Assembly: GCA_002325375.1 (NCBI GenBank)
Contig: DCRZ01000001.1
Coordinates: 412,877-476,876, forward strand
Direction: 5' to 3'
Source: Rhodospirillaceae bacterium UBA1479
Lineage (GTDB): Bacteria; Pseudomonadota; Alphaproteobacteria; Rhodospirillales; Casp-alpha2
DNA length: 64,000 bases
The notes beneath the pieces are model-generated. The model ran no database searches. It was given only the letters and a program-made list of their open reading frames with translations, and was not told the DNA's origin. This document shows positions 25,317 to 33,011 of the stretch, piece by piece (the stretch's first letter is position 1; every line of letters begins with the position of its first letter). The translations under genes were made by a program, and so were the position numbers.

Positions 25317-27374
25317 CTAGATGTCGATGTCCTGCACGAACTTCGCGTGTTCCTGGATATAGGCGAAGCGCAGTTCCGGTTTCCGACCCATCAGGCTTTC
25401 CACCAGTTTCGCCGTCTTTTTGGCCTCGGTCTTGATCTCGGGCCCATCGCCTGTGGGGATCGTCACGCGCAGCAGGATGCGCTTGGTCGGATCCATGGTG
25501 GTTTCCTTCAACTGGGACGGCGGCATTTCGCCCAGGCCCTTGAAGCGGCTGACGTCGACCTTGCCGCGGCCGTTGAATACGGTCTCCATCAATTCGTCCT
25601 TATGGGCGTCGTCGCGCGCATAGGCGGACTTGCCGCCCTGGCTGAGCCGGTAAAGCGGCGGCAAGGCAAGGTACAGATGCCCGGTTTCGACCAGTGTGGG
25701 CATTTCCTGGAAGAAGAACGTCATCAACAACGAGGCGATATGCGCGCCGTCCACATCGGCGTCGGTCATGATGATGACCTTCTCGTATCGCAGATCATCT
25801 TCCATGAACTGATCGCCGGTCCCGCAGCCGAGGGCTTCGATCAAATCCGACAGTTCCTGATTGGCGCGCATCTTGTCGGCGGTGGCGCTGGCGACGTTAA
25901 GGATCTTGCCGCGCAAGGGCAGCACGGCCTGGGTTTCGCGCAGGCGCGCCTGCTTGGCGGAGCCGCCGGCCGAATCGCCCTCTACCAGAAAGATTTCCGT
26001 GCCCTGGGACGTGTTGCGCGTGCAGTCGGACAGTTTGCCCGGCAGGCGCACGCGGCGGGTCGCCGATTGGCGTTTGGTTTCCTTGGCGGCACGGCGCTTA
26101 AGGCGCATTTCCGCACGCTCGATGGCGTGCTCCAACAGGGCGTTGGCCTGGGCCGGGTGGCCGGACAGCCAGTGGTCGAAATGGTCACGCACGGCGGTTT
26201 CGACCAAGCGGTGGGCCTCGGCATTGGACAGTTTGTCCTTGGTTTGGCCCTGGAACTGCGGGTCGGCGATGAACACGGACAGCATGATCGCGGCCCCGCC
26301 GGTGATGTCGTCGGCCTGGACCTTGGCGGCTTCCTTGTTCTTGACCAGATCGCCATAGGCGCGCAGCCCCCGCGACAGGGCCGATTTCAGGCCCGTTTCA
26401 TGGGTCCCGCCCTGAGCCGTCGGAATGGTGTTGCAGTAGGACGAACAGAAGCCTTCCTCGTCGAGCGGCCAGGCGATGGCCCATTCGGCGCGGCCGGTGC
26501 CGCCGTTCAGCTTGCCCTCGCCGACGAAGGGCTGATCGGTCAGGCATTTGCGGGCTTCCAGGGACGCCTGCAGATAGTCGCCGAGCCCGCCCGGGAAGTG
26601 GAAGGTGGCTTCCGCCGGGGTCGGATCATCGGCCTTCAGCAGCTTGGGGTCACAGGACCAGCGGATTTCGACGCCCTTGAACAGATAGGCTTTGGACCGC
26701 GCCATGCGGTACAGCGCCTGCGGCTTGAAGGCGCAGCGCGCGCCGAAGATCTCCGGGTCGGGGGAGAACGTCACCGTGGTGCCGCGCCGGTTGTTGACCG
26801 CACCCGCATCCTCAAGCTTGGAGGTCGGATTGCCCTGCGAATAGGTCTGGCGCCACAGCTTCTTGTCGCGGGCGACCTCGACGATCAGTTCCGACGATAG
26901 GGCGTTGACCACGGAAAGCCCGACACCGTGCAGGCCGCCCGAGGTTTCGTAGTTCTTGCCCGAGAATTTGCCGCCGGAATGCAGCGTGGTCATGATGACC
27001 TCAAGCGCCGACTTGTCCTTGAACTTGGGGTGCGGGTCGATGGGAATGCCGCGTCCGTTGTCGCGCACGGTCAGCGCGCCATCCTCGCCGAGCGCGACTT
27101 CGATGCGGCCCGCATGGCCGGCCACGGCCTCGTCCATGGAGTTGTCGATGATTTCCGCGGCCAAGTGGTGCAGGGCGCGTTCATCCGTGCCGCCGATGTA
27201 CATGCCGGGGCGGCGTCGGACGGGCTCCAGGCCTTCCAGAACCTCGATGTCCTTGGCGGTATATTCACCGTCGCCCGAGGGCTGGGAGGCCTTGGCAGGT
27301 TTTGCCACGGCGGCCTTCGGCGGTGCCTTATCCGGTTGCTTTTTGTCTTGGGCGTGTTGAAATAGGTCGCTCAT
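25317..27374 (-). CDS. parE: DNA topoisomerase IV subunit B
   Basis: The ATPase subunit of topoisomerase IV, which decatenates daughter chromosomes with ParC. The 685 residues show the GHKL motifs (EIIDNSMDEAVAGHAG, VRDNGRGIP, SGGLHGVGLSVVNALS), the transducer domain, and the Toprim motifs EGDSAGG and DADVDGAHI. It ends with the short ParE C-terminal region, not the extended GyrB insert. An N-terminal Lys/Pro/Ala-rich tail of about 35 residues precedes the ATPase domain. It is divergent from yciA. It is unrelated to the toxin of the same name at 42196. Confidence 0.96.
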   Translation of the reverse strand: MSDLFQHAQDKKQPDKAPPKAAVAKPAKASQPSGDGEYTAKDIEVLEGLEPVRRRPGMYIGGTDERALHHLAAEIIDNSMDEAVAGHAGRIEVALGEDGALTVRDNGRGIPIDPHPKFKDKSALEVIMTTLHSGGKFSGKNYETSGGLHGVGLSVVNALSSELIVEVARDKKLWRQTYSQGNPTSKLEDAGAVNNRRGTTVTFSPDPEIFGARCAFKPQALYRMARSKAYLFKGVEIRWSCDPKLLKADDPTPAEATFHFPGGLGDYLQASLEARKCLTDQPFVGEGKLNGGTGRAEWAIAWPLDEEGFCSSYCNTIPTAQGGTHETGLKSALSRGLRAYGDLVKNKEAAKVQADDITGGAAIMLSVFIADPQFQGQTKDKLSNAEAHRLVETAVRDHFDHWLSGHPAQANALLEHAIERAEMRLKRRAAKETKRQSATRRVRLPGKLSDCTRNTSQGTEIFLVEGDSAGGSAKQARLRETQAVLPLRGKILNVASATADKMRANQELSDLIEALGCGTGDQFMEDDLRYEKVIIMTDADVDGAHIASLLMTFFFQEMPTLVETGHLYLALPPLYRLSQGGKSAYARDDAHKDELMETVFNGRGKVDVSRFKGLGEMPPSQLKETTMDPTKRILLRVTIPTGDGPEIKTEAKKTAKLVESLMGRKPELRFAYIQEHAKFVQDIDI

Positions 27375-27551
27375 TGGCTATCCGGCCCCATGTCTCGTGG
27401 GGCGCTTGTTCGTTTGTTTTCGTGTTCCGGCCGAATGGCCTTGCGCTGGCCTCAGCCTGCCCCAAGCTATACCACGATGGGGTAGGGGGGGTGCAATGAA
27501 TTACCATATATTGTGCTGAATTCCCTATTGCAGAAACAGGATAATTTCGTG

Positions 27552-27971
27552 ATGACGACCCAGAATTCCGCCGATTCGACCGGTTCCCGCGACGATCAAC
27601 CGCGCGGCGAATTGGCCATTCGGACCCTGGCCATGCCCGCCGACACCAATCCGTCCGGCGATATCTTCGGCGGCTGGGTGATGGCACAGATGGACGTCGC
27701 CGGGGGGATCGTCGCGGCCCAACACGCTGGCGGCCGGGTCGCCACCGTGGCGGTCGACGGATTCATCTTCCACAAACCGGTCAACGTCGGAGATGTATTG
27801 TGTTGTTACGCCGAGGTCGTGCGCGTCGGCAACACCTCCATCGCCCTGCGGATCGAAGCCTGGGCCCTGCGTCAGCGGGCGCGTGACCGGCGGGTCAGAG
27901 TGACGGAGGGAATCTTCACCTTCGTCGCCCTGGACGAGAACGGGAAGAAGCGTCCGGTCCTCAAGCCCTGA
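27552..27971 (+). CDS. yciA: Acyl-CoA thioesterase (YciA-like)
   Basis: A 139-residue hotdog thioesterase with the YciA/ACOT signature TNPSGDIFGGWVMAQMDVAGGIVA (about residues 35-58), where the Asn/Asp pair is catalytic. YciA enzymes hydrolyse many acyl-CoA esters in the cytoplasm. A GTG at 27549 next to the ATG is an alternative start; the AGGA ribosome site suits both. It lies divergent from parE and is followed by a minus-strand LexA-controlled micro-ORF. Confidence 0.9.
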   Translation: MTTQNSADSTGSRDDQPRGELAIRTLAMPADTNPSGDIFGGWVMAQMDVAGGIVAAQHAGGRVATVAVDGFIFHKPVNVGDVLCCYAEVVRVGNTSIALRIEAWALRQRARDRRVRVTEGIFTFVALDENGKKRPVLKP

Positions 27972-27998
27972 GGCGACGAAGGCGCGGCGGCAACAGCC

Positions 27999-28079
27999 TT
28001 AGCCGACCACCATGCAGGCATAGCCGGCGGTGAACATGACGGCGAGGGCGAACAGTTCATGAAGGCGCGAAATGGTCAT
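27999..28079 (-). CDS. 26-residue putative small membrane protein, LexA-controlled (SidA-like by arrangement)
   Basis: A short frame of 26 codons plus TAA. The ATG at 28079 has GGGAG eight bases upstream. The product begins MTISRLHELF and continues with a hydrophobic helix (ALAVMFTAGYACMVVG), so a single membrane span fills most of it. A perfect LexA box lies 41 bases upstream at 28121-28135, between a -35 TTGACC and a weak -10. The layout matches SidA of Caulobacter crescentus, a 29-residue SOS-induced inner-membrane division inhibitor; homology is not claimed. It sits in the gap between yciA and a secreted-protein gene. Coding status is an inference from start, ribosome site and promoter. 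Confidence 0.6.
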   Translation of the reverse strand: MTISRLHELFALAVMFTAGYACMVVG

Positions 28080-28120
28080 CGGGGTCACTCCCAGGGTTGA
28101 ATCATTGTGTGACCAGAAAA

Positions 28121-28135
28121 GAACATAACAAGAAC
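28121..28135 (-). promoter_or_regulatory. LexA box in a minus-strand promoter
   Basis: GAAC-ATAACAA-GAAC (GTTC-N7-GTTC on the minus strand) is the alphaproteobacterial LexA consensus. It lies in the spacer between TTGACC (28145-28140) and TCTTTT (28122-28117), 17 bases apart. It is also flanked by an 8-base inverted repeat TGACCAGA (28110-28117) and TCTGGTCA (28137-28144). Confidence 0.75.
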
Positions 28136-28243
28136 ATCTGGTCAACACTTTTTCGTCATGACCTTGGCTGCCGCCGTATTGCCGGACTAAAATCCAGAGA
28201 CTTCCGGGGTTTTCCCTGAATTAATTGAAAGAGAATCCCCGAC

Positions 28244-28630
28244 ATGCCCTATCTGGCCCGAACGTTTTCCGCCGCCGTCACGGTTCTGTCGCTGGTGCTG
28301 GCAGGTGGCGCCGCACGGGCCGATGCGCCCCGTGTCGTTCATGCGGAGGCGTCACCCAACGGCGACGGCACCTATACGGTGACCGCGACCGTTCGCCACG
28401 GCGACACGGGCTGGGACCATTACGCCGACAATTTCGAGGTTCTGGCGCCGGACGGCACGCTGTTGGATCGCCGGGTTTTGTATCATCCGCATGTCGACGA
28501 GCAGCCGTTCACGCGCTCGACCGACGGGGTGAAGGTGCCGGCGGGAATCAATAGTGTGATCGTGCGGGCCCATGACAAGGTGCATGGCTACGGCAAGGGG
28601 ACGGTGACGATTAACCTGCCGGACCGCTAA
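28244..28630 (+). CDS. Secreted beta-rich protein of unknown function
   Basis: A 128-residue protein with a clear signal peptide (about residues 1-26, ending GGAARA-DA). The mature part is strand-rich and charged (DGTYTVTATVRHGDTGWDHYADNFEVL), typical of a small immunoglobulin-like periplasmic domain. I do not recognise a functional family; no cysteines or metal motifs are obvious, although several histidines are present. It lies alone between the LexA-controlled micro-ORF and a minus-strand chemoreceptor-like gene, the two being convergent. Confidence 0.8.
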   Translation: MPYLARTFSAAVTVLSLVLAGGAARADAPRVVHAEASPNGDGTYTVTATVRHGDTGWDHYADNFEVLAPDGTLLDRRVLYHPHVDEQPFTRSTDGVKVPAGINSVIVRAHDKVHGYGKGTVTINLPDR

Positions 28631-28651
28631 GCAGGGCAATACGGCGGCGAA

Positions 28652-30085
28652 TTAGCCCCGCATGGCGGTCATGAAGGCTTCGCCCGAGTGGGACACGTCA
28701 TGGGCGGTGCCTTCCAGGTCCGCCGCCAATCGGCCGAGTCCTCTGGACAGTTCCGACAGCACGGCCATGGCCTCGTCCATCAGCGCCACGTCTTCCGTGA
28801 TGCATGCCACCGTGGTCTGGGACTCACCGACATGGCGGCCGATGGTGCTTGTGGCCTGCTTCTGACCGCTCAGGACCTGGGCCATGCCATGGACGGTCTG
28901 CACAAGGTCCTCCATCTTGCCAGCCACGCCCGCCATGTTGACGGCGCTGGCGCGTACCGTGTCCTGCAGGCCCGAAATCTGCTCGGCAATGCATCCGGAG
29001 GCGGCTTCGGACTGCTGCGCCAGGTTCTTGATCTCGCTGGCGACGATGGCGAAGCCCTTGCCCATGTCGCCGGCGCGCGCCGCCTCGATGGTGGCGTTGA
29101 GGCCCAGCATTCGGACTTGTCCGGCGATTTCGCTGACGTTTCTGGTGATCTCACCGATGTCCTGGGCGGCCTGGTTGGAAGTCTCAAGTTGGGTCACCGC
29201 CTCGCGCAGTTCGCCGGCCAACTGGTTGACCGTGCCGATTACGACTGAGGTTTTGCTTTCCGTGTTCCGTTCGGCGTCGTCGAGGGCGGCCATGGCGGAT
29301 TTCAAGGATCCCGCGGCGGCAGAAATGTCGGCGATCCCAGCCCCGACCTTGGCGCAGGCGTCGGTGGCCGCCCCGCAGCGCTGCCCAAGTTCGCCGGCCG
29401 AACCCGTCAGTTCGCCCGAGGCGGCACCAAGCCGCCCCACGGCGCTCTGCACACTAGTCTCGAATTGGTCCATCAGGGCCGCCTTGCGCTTTTCAAAGGC
29501 CTGGCGTTCGAACACGCGGGCCAGCTGCGACGACACGTAGGTCATGATTTCAAGCGATGTGTCGTCGAGCAGGCCTGTCTGGCGACCGTAGAACTCGGCC
29601 ACGGCCACGCAGGCGCCGTCCAGCATCACGGGAAAGCCGAAGAAACCGCGCACTTCGTTGCGCTGTGCCGCCTCTGCGCGCAGGAACTGGGGCAGGACGG
29701 TCACATCCTCAACCGCGCGGGCCTCGCCGGTTTCGGCGATGATGCCAACCAGGCCGGTGCCGCGGGTAAACACCGTGTTCTTGCTCAGGGTCATGAATTC
29801 GGCGATGGCGGCGGTGTCCATGCCCGGTTCCAACCGCCACACGTCACGCGACACGTAGCGCAGGTGATCGCCCGGATCGCGCACGTAAAGATGGCCGATG
29901 GGCCAACCGGTGAAGGAACAGACTTGCTCGAAAACCTCTTCGAAAGCGGTTTTCTCGTCCTTGCGCGCATCGTCGGCGATTGCGGCAACCCGGTTCAAGA
30001 GGCTTAGAATTTCCGAAAGCCGGTTGGCACGACTGGTGTCGCTGCCCACGGTTTTCTGCGGAAAGGCGATCAATCTGGCGATCAT
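28652..30085 (-). CDS. Soluble GAF-domain methyl-accepting chemotaxis-like protein
   Basis: The 477-residue protein has no membrane span. Residues about 45-200 are a GAF domain (FTGWPIGHLYVRDPGD through VAVAEFYGRQTG). The rest is a coiled-coil MCP signalling domain with the hairpin tip I-A-G-Q-V-R-M-L-G-L-N-A-T-I-E-A-A-R-A-G split over two helices. Such receptors signal through CheW/CheA; the GAF ligand is unknown. I used the ATG at 30085 (AAAGGA upstream). No che genes are in the window, so it is an orphan. It is divergent from eipA across a 505-base AT-rich gap. Confidence 0.87.
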   Translation of the reverse strand: MIARLIAFPQKTVGSDTSRANRLSEILSLLNRVAAIADDARKDEKTAFEEVFEQVCSFTGWPIGHLYVRDPGDHLRYVSRDVWRLEPGMDTAAIAEFMTLSKNTVFTRGTGLVGIIAETGEARAVEDVTVLPQFLRAEAAQRNEVRGFFGFPVMLDGACVAVAEFYGRQTGLLDDTSLEIMTYVSSQLARVFERQAFEKRKAALMDQFETSVQSAVGRLGAASGELTGSAGELGQRCGAATDACAKVGAGIADISAAAGSLKSAMAALDDAERNTESKTSVVIGTVNQLAGELREAVTQLETSNQAAQDIGEITRNVSEIAGQVRMLGLNATIEAARAGDMGKGFAIVASEIKNLAQQSEAASGCIAEQISGLQDTVRASAVNMAGVAGKMEDLVQTVHGMAQVLSGQKQATSTIGRHVGESQTTVACITEDVALMDEAMAVLSELSRGLGRLAADLEGTAHDVSHSGEAFMTAMRG

Positions 30086-30590
30086 GGAATCACATCCTTT
30101 CAATCGTCAGAAAGTCTCTGGTGACCCGATGTGCCGGCGCTGACGCGGGTTGGTCGAGGCTCCCTGTTCACGTCCGAAGCATGGGGCGGCGTGGTGCCGC
30201 CGTTCGATGCGTGCAGGTTCCCGGCGCTGGGGTCTGCATGTCTATGGTGAAAAGCTTAAGCCTAAAATGCTGCATTGCACAATGATCAAAATTCCTCGAA
30301 TTGGTGTGTCTTCGTGCAATTTTGGTGAGTAAATAGGATTGAATTTTCTTTATAATGGTATGAAATAAAATAAATTATTTCTCCTTATGTGGCGTTGTGG
30401 TGAAAATTGGCAGAAGGGCGGTGTGCGTTAAAAATATTGCGTTGCAATAAAATTGGAGATGCGCGCGGTGCGCCATTTGTGACCATTGTCATTGGATCGC
30501 CGCATTCGCAGTCCTAGAGTGGCAATCGTATCGCGCCCCGGAGATATCTTCGGGTGCCGTCCCGGCCGAGCCAAAGGAGCGACCTTTCCC
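30086..30590. promoter_or_regulatory. Long AT-rich divergent intergenic region
   Basis: These 505 bases lack a credible gene. From about 30250 to 30450 the composition drops far below the surrounding GC, with a TATAAT at about 30352 and a 15-base inverted repeat TATTGCGTTGCAATA at 30435-30449. It must carry the promoters of the chemoreceptor-like gene and eipA. DUF1134/EipA genes of Brucella are known CtrA targets, but I see no full TTAA-N7-TTAA site here. Confidence 0.6.
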
Positions 30591-31148
30591 ATGCGCCTGA
30601 TTCCCACGCTGTTCGCCTGCGTTCTTGCCGCCGCCGTTACGGTCGCGGCACCTGCCCATGCCGACGATACCTACAGTCAGGATGAGATCATGGCCAAGGC
30701 CAAGGGCTTCTTCGGGGCCACCACCAAAGGCTTGGCCGAGGCCATTCAGAAGGTCTTCGCCGAACAGGGACAGCCCAACGCGGTGATCCTGGGCGAAGAA
30801 GCATCCGGCGCCATCGGCGTCGGCCTGCGCTATGGTGAAGGCATGCTGGAACGCAAGGCCGGCGGCGGCCGCCAGGTCTACTGGCAGGGGCCGTCCATCG
30901 GTTTCGATTTCGGCGGCAATGCGTCCAAGGTGTTCACGTTGATTTATAACCTGGACGATACGGAAGCCCTGTTTCAGCGCTATCCGGGTGTCGACGGCAG
31001 CTTTTATGTGGTCGCCGGCGTCGGCATCAACTACCAGCAGTCAGGCAAGGTGATCCTGGCGCCGATCCGCACGGGCGTCGGCCTGCGCGCCGGGGCCAGC
31101 ATTGGCTATCTGCATTATTCCAAGGAACACTCCTGGATTCCGTTCTAA
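30591..31148 (+). CDS. eipA: DUF1134 / EipA-family periplasmic envelope-integrity protein
   Basis: The 185-residue protein has a signal peptide (MRLIPTLFACVLAAAVTVAAPAHA at the start, cut) and the DUF1134 beta-barrel-like domain (IGFDFGGNASKVFTLIYNL, YPGVDGSFYVVAGVGINYQQ, ending RTGVGLRAGASIGYL). In Brucella EipA is a periplasmic protein needed for envelope-stress resistance. The ATG at 30591 follows AAAGGAGCG; the open frame back to 30486 is upstream leader. It converges with a Kef-type antiporter gene. Confidence 0.92.
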   Translation: MRLIPTLFACVLAAAVTVAAPAHADDTYSQDEIMAKAKGFFGATTKGLAEAIQKVFAEQGQPNAVILGEEASGAIGVGLRYGEGMLERKAGGGRQVYWQGPSIGFDFGGNASKVFTLIYNLDDTEALFQRYPGVDGSFYVVAGVGINYQQSGKVILAPIRTGVGLRAGASIGYLHYSKEHSWIPF

Positions 31149-31165
31149 GGGCGTCCCCTCGGGCG

Positions 31166-32893
31166 TTACAGTTCCTCGATCGAACGCTGGTGTTCCAACC
31201 GGCGGCGCACGACTTCTTCCGTCGCCCCCAGGCCCGACAGGACGCGCCCGGCCAGTTGCAGGCTGCCCTCGATCGATTCCGGCACGGCCTGGGTTGCGCC
31301 GGCATTCATCATGCGGACCGCATGCGCCTTGTCGCGTGCCCGCGCATAGACGGCGACCAGCGGCCAAGTGCTGCGGATTTCACCGACGATGCGTTCCGCT
31401 GCGGCAGGGTTGTCCATGGTAACGACGACGGCGGCGCAGCGTTCGATATGGGCGCGATTCAGCAGGTCGAGGCGCGAGGCGTCGCCATAGAATACGGGCA
31501 GGTTTTCGGCCCGTGCGCTGGCGACATGCCCTGGGTCCGTGTCGAGCGCGATGTAAGCGATGGATTCCGCCTGCAGGGTATTGGCCAGGGTGCGCCCGAA
31601 CCGCCCGAACCCGGCCAAAATGACATGGCCCTCCATGTCCCCGATGGCTGCCAGGTTGCCTTGATGGGCGCGGGTTGTTTCTTCACGCTCCATGCGGCCG
31701 GCAAGCACCTCCGCCGCTTTGGCGACCAGTGGCGTGACCAGCATGGTCAGACCGGCGACGATCAGCATGAACTGTCCGACATCCGCCGGCAGCAGGGCGA
31801 GGCTCATCGCCAAGCCGACGACGATGAAGGCGAATTCGCCGCCCTGGCCCAACAGCAGGCCGGCTTCGAGCGAGGTATGACGCGGCAGGCCGAAGGCAAG
31901 GCAGAGGCCTGCCGTGATGACCGATTTCACAAGAAACAGGCCGAGTACGGACAAGGGAATCCACATCGGCTCGTCGCCGATCACCCGCCAGTCGATGCCC
32001 ATGCCGACGGACATGAAGAACAGGCCCAGCATCAGGCCCTTGAAGGGCTCGAGATCGACCTCGATCTCGTGGCTGTATTCCGTTTCCGCCAACAACAGGC
32101 CCGCCAGGAAGGCGCCGAGCGCCATGGACAGACCCGCATAGCCGGTGATCGCGGCGATGCCGATGACGGTCAGCAGGACCGCCGCCATGAACATTTCCGG
32201 GCTGCGGGTCTGCGCGACCAGACGCAGGGCCGGGCGCAGGATCAGCCGCCCGCCCATGTAGATCAGCACGATGGTCAACCCGGCCTTGCCCAGCGCCAGG
32301 GCGAGATCCACCCCAAACCCGCTGTCGACCTTGGTGCCGAGCACGCCGACCACGAACAGGATGGGCACCACGGCCAGATCCTGCATCAGAAGGATCGCGA
32401 AGCTGGACCGGCCCAGGGGCGTGCCGATCCGGCGGCCCTCCAACAGAAGCTGCATGACGATCGCCGTCGACGACAAGGCAAGGCAGGCGCCGAGCACGAT
32501 CGACGCCCGCACCGAGTTGCCGAATTCGTAGGCGATCAGGCCGATGATCGCGCTGGTTAGCAGAACCTGCAGGCTACCCAGGCCGAACACCAGCCGGCGC
32601 ATGGCCCATAACCGCTCAAGCGACAGTTCGAGGCCGATGGTGAACAGAAGGAACACGATGCCCAGTTCGGCAAGCGCCTGAACGCCCGCGATGTCCGAGA
32701 TCACGACCTTGGACAGGATCGGGAAATCATCAGCCAGCAGGCCCAGGCCGAAAGGGCCGATGATTCCGCCGACCACCAGATAGCCGAGGACCGGGCTGAC
32801 GCGGAAGCGGTGAAACAAGGGAACCATAACGCCGGCGGCGATCAGGAAGATGATCGTTTCCCGCAGATAGGGCAGGGTCGCGTGCGATCCCAT
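31166..32893 (-). CDS. CPA2-family monovalent cation:proton antiporter with RCK domain (Kef/YbaL-like)
   Basis: The 575-residue protein has about 12-13 membrane segments (residues about 8-385; LGYLVVGGIIGPFGLGLL and GIVFLLFTIGLELSLERL motifs). A C-terminal TrkA-N/RCK domain follows (from about 415; VILAGFGRFGRTLANTLQAE), binding NAD. It resembles KefB/KefC or YbaL potassium/proton antiporters; no glutathione-binding motif was checked. It has no KefG/F ancillary gene nearby. A second antiporter gene is 118 bases upstream on the same strand, so they may be a related pair. Confidence 0.9.
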   Translation of the reverse strand: MGSHATLPYLRETIIFLIAAGVMVPLFHRFRVSPVLGYLVVGGIIGPFGLGLLADDFPILSKVVISDIAGVQALAELGIVFLLFTIGLELSLERLWAMRRLVFGLGSLQVLLTSAIIGLIAYEFGNSVRASIVLGACLALSSTAIVMQLLLEGRRIGTPLGRSSFAILLMQDLAVVPILFVVGVLGTKVDSGFGVDLALALGKAGLTIVLIYMGGRLILRPALRLVAQTRSPEMFMAAVLLTVIGIAAITGYAGLSMALGAFLAGLLLAETEYSHEIEVDLEPFKGLMLGLFFMSVGMGIDWRVIGDEPMWIPLSVLGLFLVKSVITAGLCLAFGLPRHTSLEAGLLLGQGGEFAFIVVGLAMSLALLPADVGQFMLIVAGLTMLVTPLVAKAAEVLAGRMEREETTRAHQGNLAAIGDMEGHVILAGFGRFGRTLANTLQAESIAYIALDTDPGHVASARAENLPVFYGDASRLDLLNRAHIERCAAVVVTMDNPAAAERIVGEIRSTWPLVAVYARARDKAHAVRMMNAGATQAVPESIEGSLQLAGRVLSGLGATEEVVRRRLEHQRSIEEL

Positions 32894-33011
32894 GGGCGGT
32901 CCTTAAGCATTCGGTTCCGGAAAGGTTTGCCGACCGGACGGTGACCAGCATGCCTGAATTGAGGTTAAAGGGTTTTTCTCCGGGATTGAACCGTTGTCGG
33001 GCCGATTTCCC

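Noticed and set aside
27375..27551. LexA-like GTTC repeats upstream of topoisomerase parE
   Set aside because: GTTC motifs are present but are spaced by about 12 bases, not the required seven.
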